NCBI GenBank assembly: GCA_016713405.1
Contig: JADJPF010000001.1
Coordinates: forward strand, 310,001 to 374,000
DNA: 64,000 nt
Source of the DNA: Blastocatellia bacterium
Lineage (GTDB): Bacteria > Acidobacteriota > Blastocatellia > Chloracidobacteriales > JADJPF01
Direction: 5' to 3'
Program-made: the position numbers and the translations under genes
Shown: positions 54,501 through 62,746 of the stretch, piece after piece
Numbering within the stretch: the first letter of the stretch is position 1
Layout: each line of letters opens with the position of its first letter
Notes under the pieces: model-generated
Database searches by the model: none
Told to the model about the DNA's origin: nothing
What the model saw: the letters and a program-made list of their open reading frames with translations, nothing else

Positions 54501-54690
54501 CGTCTGATGCTACACCAGCAACAGCCGCAACCCGCCCACCTCGGTAAGGGCCTATGGAACGCCATTTTAGATTTTTTAATATTTCAGCAGATTCTTGTTT
54601 TTGTGCTTTAACACTGCTAGGGAAGTAATTAACTATACAAACTATTGATAATAAAATACTTGCAATATAAACAAGATTTTTAATTTTCAT
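51517..54690 (-). CDS. Exported VPS10/BNR-repeat beta-propeller protein
   Basis: A 1057-residue protein with an N-terminal signal segment (about 1-29) and many BNR/sortilin-type Asp-box blades: GVWKTIDGGENWRP, GIYKSTDAGSTW, GVFRSTDGGKNWTK, GLFKSTDGGDTW and others through residue 700. The C-terminal third (about 760-1057) has a beta-sandwich-like part and a coiled-coil helical end. This matches the large exported sortilin-domain hydrolase-like proteins common in Acidobacteriota. Binding of glycans or peptides is inferred from the fold; no catalytic motif is identified. It lies downstream of alaS, separated by a terminator. Confidence 0.88.
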   Translation of the reverse strand: MKIKNLVYIASILLSIVCIVNYFPSSVKAQKQESAEILKNLKWRSIGPYRGGRVAAVAGVASDEFTYYFGATGGGVWKTIDGGENWRPITDGQIGTGSVGAIAVAESDPNVIYLGMGERTVRGNVSHGDGIYKSTDAGSTWKHIGLKDSRHIFRVRIHPKNPDIVYVGALGHLFGDNTERGVFRSTDGGKNWTKILYRNEKTGATDLIIDPVNANTLYAGLWEVRRTPYSLESGGKGSGLFKSTDGGDTWTELTQNKGLPKTTIGNIGVTVSPVNHDRVWAIVEAEEGGVFRSDDAGKTWARVNEDRNLRQRAWYYSRIYADPKNLDTVYVLNVHFHKSNDGGKSFSPISVPHGDNHDLWIDPNNPLRMIYGDDGGASVSFNGGKTWTEQDQATAQFYRVTVDNDFPYNIYGAQQDNSTVKIASRTNGGSIDRRNWYAIGGGESGWIAPHPKNSNIVFAGSYDGFFTRYDHITGQTRDISIWPDNPMGAGAEGLKYRFQWNFPILFSPHDSSTIYAAANVLFKSTNEGDSWQEISPDLTRNDKSRQGPSGGPITKDNTSVEYYDTIFAVMESSLQKDLIWVGSDDGLVHITQDGGKNWQNVTPKDLPEWIQINSLEASPHSAAKAYIAGTMYKSDDFRPYLYKTSDYGKTWKKIVNGIADQAFTRVIREDPNRAGLLYAGTELGVYVSFNDGENWQPLQLNLPVVPITDLVIHKREKDLIAATQGRSFWIIDDLTLLHQMSDEVAKSDYHLFKPEDPYRMAGFAPQLQPTATVGENAPNGAVVNYYFKNKPDANTQVKLEFFDSKGILLKTFVGKDKDGEEKRDDDPNRPDSFTYQQGLNRFIWNLRVENPTKFAGMILWGGTPAGPRVVPGNYQVKLTVGDKTFTQNFELKKDPRHTSTQEDFQEQFDLLTKISNKINESHLAIIQIREVKKQLDDISSRLKDQAIAKNSLELAKSLKEKLTAVEEELYQTKNRSSQDPLNFPIKLNDKLTLLADTVGDGDYKPTKQAYAVYQELSGKVDVQLQKLSSLIDQDLKNLNQSIKEQNFPAIILKARNK

Positions 54691-54735
54691 GATTTATTTT
54701 TTCCTATTGATTGGTGTTTAACAGGCGATAAAACA

Positions 54736-54782
54736 AATAAAGATGCTAAAGTTAAATATCTTAATTCTTTAGCATCTTTATT
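54736..54782 (-). terminator. Terminator after alaS
   Basis: aataaagatgctaaag (54736-54751) pairs with ctttagcatctttatt (54767-54782) over a 15-base loop. On the minus strand it follows the alaS stop at 54817 and is trailed by tttgtttta, a suitable T-rich tail. It separates alaS from the VPS10-like gene. Confidence 0.85.
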
Positions 54783-54816
54783 GATTATATTAACCTTAAA
54801 AAGAAAATAACTTAAC

Positions 54817-57465
54817 CTAATTAGCCGATAGCATTTTTTCTACAGTCTGGTAACTAGCTGTAAGTGCATCATCAAGTTTAGTTGCATCGCGGCCTCCAGC
54901 CTCAGCTAGATCAGGTCTTCCGCCACCATTTCCACCAACTATTGCAGCCAGTTCCTTAATAATTTTACCTGCATTAAGTTTTTTGGTGAGGTCATTAGAA
55001 ACACGTACTAGCAAAGCTGCTTTGTTATCTTCAGCCGTTCCTAAAACAATTACACTTGCACCTAATTTTTGGGTTAACGTGTCGGCAAGTTGACGCATAC
55101 CGCTACGGTCTAAGTCTTCAACTTTTTGAGCTAAAACTTTTATATTTCCAATTGAGCGAGCATCATTAATTGAGCCTGCAACTGATTGAGTTGCAAGTTT
55201 AAGTTTTAAGCTGTCAATTTGGCTAGAAGCTTGTTTTAGAAGTGATTGTAAACGCTCAACTTGTCCTGGAATATCATTCCAAGAAGCCTTAAACCCAATA
55301 GCTAGATTATCTAAAAGGTTGTAGGCTTGTTGGTAACGCTCTATTGCTACGGGCCCGGTGATAGCTTCAATACGACGAACTCCAGCAGCAATTGAGCTAT
55401 CAGTTACAATCTTAAATAAACCTATATCGCCAGTAGCTGAAACGTGTGTACCGCCGCAAAGCTCTGTACTAAAGCCTGGGACGCTAATGACTCGAACTTG
55501 GCTAGAATATTTTTCCCCAAATAATGCTACCGCTCCAGAAGCTAGAGCTTTTTCTAGCTCCATTTCTTGTTTAGAAACATCTGTATTGACTTGAATTTGC
55601 TCATTAACTAAACGCTCTATTTCAGTAATTTCTGAGTCTGTAAGGGCTGCATAATGGGTAAAATCAAAACGTAGGCGGTCAGGAGCAACTAAACTTCCTG
55701 CTTGTTTAATATGTGGCCCCAGAACTTCTTTTAATGCAGCGTGTAAAAGGTGTGTAGCAGTATGATTAAGCATAATTCGGCGACGACGTTCACCATCAAC
55801 TAAGGCTGCTAGTTCATCACCTACTTTTAATGTGCCTTGCTCTACCTTTACTTTATGAACAATCAGACTGCTAATAGGTGAAAAAGTGTCTAAAACTCGC
55901 ACCTGGACAGAATCATTTTCTAAAAGTCCTGTGTCGCCAATTTGACCACCAGACTCAGCATAAAAAGGTGTGCGATCTAAAATTACCTCAAATATATCTT
56001 TTTCATCTTGGCTAGGTGTAAGTTCAGCAACTTCTTCGTCTTTAGAAACTAGAGCTAAAACTTTAGCTCCAAGAAGTTCAGTTCCTTGATAACCAGTAAA
56101 AGAGCTTTTCACACGTTCAGCTAGTTGTTGATAAATAGCTTTGGTTTTTGTTTGAGCCGGGGTAGCACAAGCAATTTGTGTTGTTTGTTGTAGTTCTGCT
56201 AGAGCTTGTTCAAAATTTTCTTCTGACCATTCATGATTTTGGTGTTCTAGCATAACTTTCATTAAATCTTGTGGCATTCCAAAAGTATCATAAAGTTTTG
56301 CTAGCTCTTTGTATGGCGGCATTTCATTTCCATGACGCTCAACCAAATCATGGAACTTAGGTAAACTGCTCTTAAGTGTATTACGGAAGCGACGCTCTTC
56401 ACCTTGAACAATTTTACTAATAAAATTACGGCTAGTTAAAAGCTCTGGAAATGGGCCGCCCATCATATGGGTGACATAATCAGTAATTTGATGAAAGAAA
56501 ACGTCTGAAAGCCCTAAACGATGGCTACCATGATAAATAGCTCGACGCATAATTTTACGTAAGACATAAGCTCGACCAACATTACCAGGTAAAATTCCAT
56601 CAGCAATAGCAAATGCTGTAGCACGGGCATGATCGGCTAGCACACGCATAGACATTCCTTCAGGTGTGTTAGCTTGATATTCACGACTAGACAAATCACT
56701 AATAAAACTTAAAATTGGACGGATTAAATCAGTATCATAATTGCTTTTTACGCCTTGAAGTACCGCGCTAATACGTTCTAGTCCCATTCCAGTATCAACA
56801 GAGGGTTTTGGCAGCGGGGTTAAAGTTTTGCTAGCATCTCTATTAAACTGCATAAAAACTAGGTTCCAAATTTCCATTACATCATCACCGGGCCCATTAA
56901 CCATTTCTGCTTTTTGTAATGAAAGATCGTCGCCCATATAATAATGAATTTCTGAACAAGGCCCACAAGGGCCTGTGTCGCCCATTTGCCAAAAATTATC
57001 TTTTTCCCCAAATTTTAGGATTCGATCTGCTGGCGCACCAACTTTTTTCCATAGTTCTAACGCCTCGTCATCATCTTTATAAACAGTAAACCAAAGTCTA
57101 TTAAGCGGGAGTTGAAATTCTTTTAATAATAAGTCCCAAGCAAAAACAATGGCTTCTTCCTTAAAATAATCTCCAAAAGAAAAATTACCTAACATTTCAA
57201 AAAAGGTATGATGTCGAGCGGTTTTTCCAACTTCTTCTAAATCATTGTGCTTACCACCAGCACGAATACATTTTTGAGAAGTAACAGCACGTGTATAATC
57301 ACGGGGTTCTAAACCTAACAAAACATCCTTAAATTGATTCATACCAGCATTAGCAAAAAGTAGTGTTGGGTCATTGGCTGGTAGTAGAGGCGAGCTTTTT
57401 ACAATACGGTGTTGATGGGTAGCAAAAAATTCTAAAAATTTCTGTCTAATTTCATGTCCAGTCAT
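54817..57465 (-). CDS. alaS: Alanyl-tRNA synthetase
   Basis: An 882-residue class II synthetase that charges tRNA-Ala. The catalytic core has FFATHQHRIVKSSPLLPAND, RHHTFFEMLGNFSFGDYFKE, and class II motif 3 (DTGMGLERISAVLQG). The editing domain has the zinc motif HTATHLLHAAL with CGGTHVSATGDIG. The C-Ala domain with DHHA1-like GGNGGGRPDLAEAGG closes the protein. Length is normal. The ATG at 57465 is followed by GHEIRQKFLEFF as expected. A hairpin terminator lies downstream. No tRNA-Ala or T-box leader was noticed. Confidence 0.96.
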   Translation of the reverse strand: MTGHEIRQKFLEFFATHQHRIVKSSPLLPANDPTLLFANAGMNQFKDVLLGLEPRDYTRAVTSQKCIRAGGKHNDLEEVGKTARHHTFFEMLGNFSFGDYFKEEAIVFAWDLLLKEFQLPLNRLWFTVYKDDDEALELWKKVGAPADRILKFGEKDNFWQMGDTGPCGPCSEIHYYMGDDLSLQKAEMVNGPGDDVMEIWNLVFMQFNRDASKTLTPLPKPSVDTGMGLERISAVLQGVKSNYDTDLIRPILSFISDLSSREYQANTPEGMSMRVLADHARATAFAIADGILPGNVGRAYVLRKIMRRAIYHGSHRLGLSDVFFHQITDYVTHMMGGPFPELLTSRNFISKIVQGEERRFRNTLKSSLPKFHDLVERHGNEMPPYKELAKLYDTFGMPQDLMKVMLEHQNHEWSEENFEQALAELQQTTQIACATPAQTKTKAIYQQLAERVKSSFTGYQGTELLGAKVLALVSKDEEVAELTPSQDEKDIFEVILDRTPFYAESGGQIGDTGLLENDSVQVRVLDTFSPISSLIVHKVKVEQGTLKVGDELAALVDGERRRRIMLNHTATHLLHAALKEVLGPHIKQAGSLVAPDRLRFDFTHYAALTDSEITEIERLVNEQIQVNTDVSKQEMELEKALASGAVALFGEKYSSQVRVISVPGFSTELCGGTHVSATGDIGLFKIVTDSSIAAGVRRIEAITGPVAIERYQQAYNLLDNLAIGFKASWNDIPGQVERLQSLLKQASSQIDSLKLKLATQSVAGSINDARSIGNIKVLAQKVEDLDRSGMRQLADTLTQKLGASVIVLGTAEDNKAALLVRVSNDLTKKLNAGKIIKELAAIVGGNGGGRPDLAEAGGRDATKLDDALTASYQTVEKMLSAN

Positions 57466-57683
57466 GAGGATAAAGTTTCCAGTCTTTTGAGTTATTTAAC
57501 AATCTGTAAAAAATCGTAACTAATTAAGATAGTGTAATTGCCGTTTAACTGCAAGACTTGAGAACTTAGAGCTTACGGAAAAAATTTTTTCTAAAAAGGC
57601 AACTTTTTTTGGAACTTTTTTCTGCTTTAATGGTTCAAACGTAATAAGAAGCTTTTATAGCTAAGAGAACAGGGGAAAAAGCG

Positions 57684-58352
57684 ATGAGATTCAAACGAAA
57701 GGTAATAGCTGGCATTTTATTGACTATGCTTTGTCCATTTATTGATGGTAACGTTTGGCTCTTCGCTTTACAACAACCTCGAACAGAACCCCAAAAAAAC
57801 GTTAAGGAAATTGTTGAAACTGCAAACCAACCTAATGGAGCAGAAATATCAAAAGAAATTCGTGCTTTAGCAAAAGAAATCCGTCAGTTAAATGCTCAAC
57901 AACGTAAGATGACAGATTTACTTTTTTTAAAAATAGAGCAAGACCGTTTAGATAAATTAACAGATAGATTTGCTGCTATTGAAAGCGAACTAAGAATTCT
58001 AATGGCTCGTGATGCACAACTAGATTTTAGATTAAAAAATATTGATAGGGAATTTCTTACAAGAAGCTTTCTTAATCGTAGTGAAGGTGAAAGAATTATT
58101 AGAACAGAAATAGAAAACGAAAAAGAACAAATTGCTAAAGAAAGAACAAGACTAGAATTTGAAGAACAGAAATTGAGACAAGAAATAAATATTACTAATA
58201 GTCAAGTGGAATTAATAAGAGTAAGACTTTTAACTAATTCTAATGGGACAACAATAGAAGATAGCAATGATGTTTTAGAGTATTATCAAGAAAAAGTGCC
58301 TACAAAAAAGTCTGAAATAGATGAAGAGTTGTTGAAGGAAAATAAAAAATAA
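57684..58352 (+). CDS. Exported coiled-coil protein of unknown function
   Basis: A 222-residue protein with an N-terminal basic/hydrophobic export signal (about 1-28). Residues 45-180 are strongly helical and charged (Glu/Lys/Arg/Leu heptads, for example KEIRALAKEIRQLNAQQRK and EIENEKEQIAKERTRLEFEE), giving a long coiled coil. It probably forms a periplasmic dimer or trimer. No family is recognised. ACAGGGG precedes the ATG by 12 bases, a rather weak site. It converges on the TonB-receptor gene through a 20-base-pair terminator. Confidence 0.75.
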   Translation: MRFKRKVIAGILLTMLCPFIDGNVWLFALQQPRTEPQKNVKEIVETANQPNGAEISKEIRALAKEIRQLNAQQRKMTDLLFLKIEQDRLDKLTDRFAAIESELRILMARDAQLDFRLKNIDREFLTRSFLNRSEGERIIRTEIENEKEQIAKERTRLEFEEQKLRQEINITNSQVELIRVRLLTNSNGTTIEDSNDVLEYYQEKVPTKKSEIDEELLKENKK

Positions 58353-58370
58353 ATATTATACTTTAGAAAG

Positions 58371-58412
58371 TTAAGTAAAATAGCCCAGCAGTTGCTGGGC
58401 TATTTTACTTAA
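58371..58412. terminator. Bidirectional terminator with 20-base arms
   Basis: ttaagtaaaatagcccagca (58371-58390) is perfectly complementary to 58393-58412, with only two bases between, so the effective loop includes the inner A-T pairs. A- and T-rich flanks serve both strands. It separates the coiled-coil gene from the convergent TonB-receptor gene. Confidence 0.92.
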
Positions 58413-58414
58413 GC

Positions 58415-61400
58415 TTAGAAAACTAAGCGGAAGCCAAATTGAAATTGACGAGGTGCAAAAGCATTACGAAATCTATCTGAGGTAGCAATAAAGCGATCTC
58501 CATCTCTAGCAGGCAATTGGAAATTGCCTTGTGCATCGGCTGGAAAAATACGACCTATTTCGCTAATGTTAACACGGTTAAATAAATTAAAAGCTTCAAT
58601 AAAACCTTGAAATTCATAGGTTTCGCCCAATTTTACAGTTCTTGAAAGTCTTACATCAACGTTAGCAAATCCACCTGTTATGCCAGCATTACGAGGTAAA
58701 CTAACACCTTGGAAAAATGGTCTATCACCATCTCCGCTATCTCCATCCATATTAAGGTCTGCACCTGCTAATAAATTAAATGGACGACCAGAGTTTAAGG
58801 TAATTATAGAAGAAAGTTGAAAGTCTCTTAAAATAGGATTTTTAGTGTAATTAAGTCTCCAAAGTCCTGATAAAACAAAACGACTTCGTACATCTTGAAC
58901 CGATAAACTACGCTCATCACCTATTCTAAGTGGGTTAACAGGTTTATCTACTACATCAGTACGTAAATCAAAAGCATTATCAATAGCTTTTGCAAAAGTA
59001 TAGCTTACTAAAACGCCAAAATTACCTGTAAAACGGCGATTTACTGCTATGGTTAAAGCACTAAAGTAGCTATCGTTAGCAGTTTCAAATTGTGTAATTT
59101 GGCCCGTCGTTGGATCTGAACGACCAGTTCTTAAACTTCCTAATAAATCGCCTGGAATAGGTCTAACTACAGGGTTAATTTGTCTGGAATTAAATAGTTT
59201 AACACCACGAACATAAGTATAGCCTATAGATGCAACGGTAGAATTATTAACTAAGTAATCTAAACCGAAATTTGTTTGTTGGGTATAGCTATTACGAACA
59301 TTGGGTTCAAATTGTAAGGTATTAGTAAGTTGTGGTTCAAAATTTATACCTGCTGGGATGTCGTTACTGATTGGAAAACGACGGCCTGGCAATGTGTTAT
59401 AAGGCAGTATAGAGAAAGGGAAAGGGATAACAGGAATTTTTAATGCTCCAGATGTGCTTAGTTGAGAGAAAAATGCTGCGCCAACTAATGGTGTAGAAAA
59501 GAATAAGCCATAAGAACCACGAATTGTTAGTTTAGGTAGTTGAGTAGGTCTAAAAGCAAAACCTATTCTAGGACTAAAATTACCGTTATTAGTAGGCATA
59601 AAACGAACGCGGTTAATATCATAACGAAGACCTGCCCTAATTAAGAGATTTGGTCTTAACCTAAAATCATCTTGTACAAATGTTGTAAAAAATTTTGTAG
59701 GAATAATTAAACGAGTGTCCCCAAAACCTTGTACAAAAAGCAATGGTAAGGGCAAACTAGCTAAAGGTAAATTAGCTGGAAAACCTGGTGCTAGAGCAGG
59801 TATTAACGCTGATGCAGCGGTTAAAAATGCTCTTTGCTGAGGAGTTCGCAAAGTAGGATCAAATGCTTGTAAAGAACTTAATACAGGTAAGTTAGGAATG
59901 CCGGTTAAAGCAGAAAAATCTATAGGGGAAAACGTTGCATTACCTTGGTCAAAAAATGGAACACTACTTTTCTTATCTGGTAGATTTGTATAGTTAAAGT
60001 CAATCCCAAATTTAATTTGGTGTCTTCCACGTGTTAGAGAAACATTATTAACAATTTGAAAAATATCCTCTACACGAGGTTGGCGAGAAAGAAAACTACC
60101 AAAAAGAATATTTCCTTCTGGAGCCGCAATACTTATGCCCGGCCTTGGTTAACTTGGACAACTGTTTGATCTCGATGACCATATAAAAATCGAGTTTCAT
60201 TAATTAAATTAAGTCGAGTATTTACATAGACATTGTTAAAAACTACAGTATTATCTGTTAAGTTTTGAATTGAACCCGTATCTTCTCCAAATAATGCTCC
60301 AAACGGTTGGAATGCACCATTATAAGCTCCACCAAAGTTGTAACGTAGATAAAATGTGTCATTAGGGCTTAAACGTCCATCTAAACGACCTAAAAGGTTT
60401 GTTGTAGCAACAGAAAATGGAATAGCTCCATTTCTAATTGCAAAACCTTGGCGACGAGCAGCAGCTATAGAATCATCGCTAATAGTAACAATATTATTTT
60501 GTTTTACAGACAAACGCTCAAATGAAGAGAAGAAAAATAATTTATCTTTTTTGATTGGGCCGCTTAAAGTTGCCCCAAATTGATATTGGGAAAAATCTGC
60601 GTTTGTAGCAGCAAAAGTATCTCTAGCACTGATTTCATCATTACGATTTAAGAAGAAAATTGTGCTATGGTACTGATTACCACCACCTTTAGTAACAATA
60701 TTTACAATGCCGCCTAAGGAACGTCCAAATTCAGCAGAATAATTGTCTGTAATAATTTGAAATTCCTGGACAGCTTCCTGGCTAAAAGTTGCACGCACGG
60801 ATCCTGATCCTATATCATTATTACTTAAACCATCTATAGTAATATTATTAAAACGAGCAGATTGACCATTAAAGGAAAGGCCCGAGGTTGCGGTTGCGCC
60901 TTGGACAGGAACACGGTCAACTGTAACTCGTGCAGCAGTTAGAGCAAAATCTAAAAATTCACGTCTATTAATGGGTAAAACGGTAATTTTTTCTTTTTCT
61001 ACACTTGTACTAGATTCTATATTTTCTTGAGATGCTGGATCGCTAGCTACTACTTCAACCACTTCAGAAGTTGCTCCAATGGTTAAAACAAAATCTGAAC
61101 GAGTGGAAATACCTAATAAAAGTGAAATACGTCCCATCAAAGACTTAAAACCATCCGCAGAAACACTTACCTCATAAGCTCCTGGTGGGAGTTGAGAAAG
61201 TGTATAAAGACCATCAGTTGAAGAAACAGCTTCACGTGATAGATTTGTATCTGTTTGAGTGAGTAAAATTGTTGCACCAGCAATTGAAGCACCTGACTCA
61301 TCTGTAACACGACCTGTAATAGCGGCAGAGGTCGAGCCAGCAGATTGAGCAAATGTTAAAATTGGGGCAGTAATGGCTAGAAAGAATACTAGTTTAAATA

Positions 61401-61422
61401 AACTTGTTATTATGTGGTGCAT
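58415..61422 (-). pseudogene. TonB-dependent, Oar-like outer-membrane receptor split by a frameshift
   Basis: The N-terminal part (61422 to 60133, 429 residues) has a signal peptide, a carboxypeptidase-regulatory-like domain (about 32-120, AITGRVTDESGASIAGATIL), and a plug region ending in RDQTVVQVNQGRA, then a stop. The barrel part is open in a second frame from 60148 to 58415 without an initiator near its beginning. A TTG at 59851 is only an internal start. It includes NATFSPIDFSALTG and ends in a C-terminal Phe (FRLVF), as outer-membrane barrels do. One extra base in 60136-60148 (GG/CC runs) joins them into about 1002 residues. It would import large ligands or export-couple at the outer membrane. 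Confidence 0.85.
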
Positions 61423-61669
61423 AATATTCCTCTTTTCTGCATTTCTACATTTTTGTTATGGGTTAAAAAGTATACTACAAAGCATTAAATTCTAGCTACT
61501 TAGATAAATTATTTATTAACTATGCTTTAGTTAGTTATAGCTTTTAAGATTTTACCTAAAACTAGCCAATAATAAGTTGCTAGAATATCTGAGATAACAT
61601 AAAATCCAAGTTGCTTCTGACTCAACACTAAATTAAATCTATTAATGTAATCGTTACAAAGGTTTCAAA

Positions 61670-62275
61670 ATGTGGTTTTTCAATCGAAAAACTAAAATTT
61701 CACCAAATTTTGTCTTAAAGGCTGTTTTGGCAGTTTTAGTATTGTTTTCTGTCTTAACCACATTACTTCCATTAAACATATTTATAGGTTTTTTTGCATC
61801 AACAAAACAAATTTGTTCAATGTCTTGTTGTGTTGATGGAGAGACATCTTGTTGTATTAGAGACAATTCAGAAAAAAGTAGTTATGACACAAGTAAAAGG
61901 CAAACTAGCAATTTATCTAAATCTCATTGTCATTTGATAAAGGAAGAAAAAGATAGATCTACTAGTATTGTTGTAGACACTACTACATTCAAGAGATTTA
62001 ATAATGTTGAGCGGGTAATTTACTTAAACCAACTAGCTTTAATTGAAGAAAAAAGTAAAGTTAATTTTTCTTCACAAAGTTTAGAAAAACCTTGCCTTTG
62101 CCCCATATCAACAGCAACACAGCTAAGTAATTTGGAAAGCTTAGTAATATTAACAACTTTACATTCTGTTTGTTTTCAGCTAACTAAAACAAATTCTTTC
62201 TTTGATAAAGAATTAAAAATAGCTTTTGAAAAATTCCAAAAATCTCATTCCCGCGCGCCCCCAACTTTGAACTAA
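61670..62275 (+). CDS. Cys-rich membrane or exported protein of unknown function
   Basis: A 201-residue protein with a long hydrophobic segment (about 17-42), then a Cys-rich stretch with two CC pairs (CSMSCCVDGETSCC, about 49-62). His and Cys recur near 82-85 (SHCHL) and at 140-142 (CLC). Cys and His clustering after a membrane segment suggests metal or redox binding, but no family is recognised. It lies upstream of the DUF4394 gene and downstream of the divergent TonB receptor. The start is inferred from the ATG at 61670; AAGG lies upstream at 61656-61659. Confidence 0.65.
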   Translation: MWFFNRKTKISPNFVLKAVLAVLVLFSVLTTLLPLNIFIGFFASTKQICSMSCCVDGETSCCIRDNSEKSSYDTSKRQTSNLSKSHCHLIKEEKDRSTSIVVDTTTFKRFNNVERVIYLNQLALIEEKSKVNFSSQSLEKPCLCPISTATQLSNLESLVILTTLHSVCFQLTKTNSFFDKELKIAFEKFQKSHSRAPPTLN

Positions 62276-62746
62276 AATTTTCTCACTAAAATAATTTAAC
62301 CTTAAAAGCGTTGTTAGTTTAGTTAAAAGAGTATTTTGTATTTTGTTTATAGTAATTTTACATTATGCTAACTATAGCTTGTGTGTAGTGCATTATTAAA
62401 TATCAAAATAACTTAAGATTACTCTATTTTGGGCAAAAAATATTTGTAATAAATGACTTTATTAAATTTTATAAATTTAGTATTCCTTTATTTTTGTTAT
62501 TAAGATTTTTGTTTTTTTTATGGTTATATTTTAATTTAATTATTTTAATTAAGGAATAAATTTTGCTGCAAACTATTATGACCAGTGTTTTTATGTGAAA
62601 ATTTCCCAGTTAGTTACTGGGGTTGTGTTAGCTCTTTATTAACTTTATTTTGCTATGTAAAATACCTAATAATAATAAATTAGCTATAAATTTATATAGT
62701 AGCAAAGTTAAAGTTATGTAAATTTTGTACTTAGGAGTATATATAG
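62276..62746. other. AT-rich intergenic region
   Basis: About 470 bases with no convincing coding frame. Runs of A/T dominate and no strong inverted repeat was seen. It should hold the promoter of the DUF4394 gene, whose ribosome site AGGAG lies at 62732-62736. Confidence 0.45.

Noticed and set aside
55358..55594. Plus-strand frame inside alaS
   Set aside because: Antisense shadow of the alanyl-tRNA synthetase editing domain; composition is that of a complement of coding sequence.
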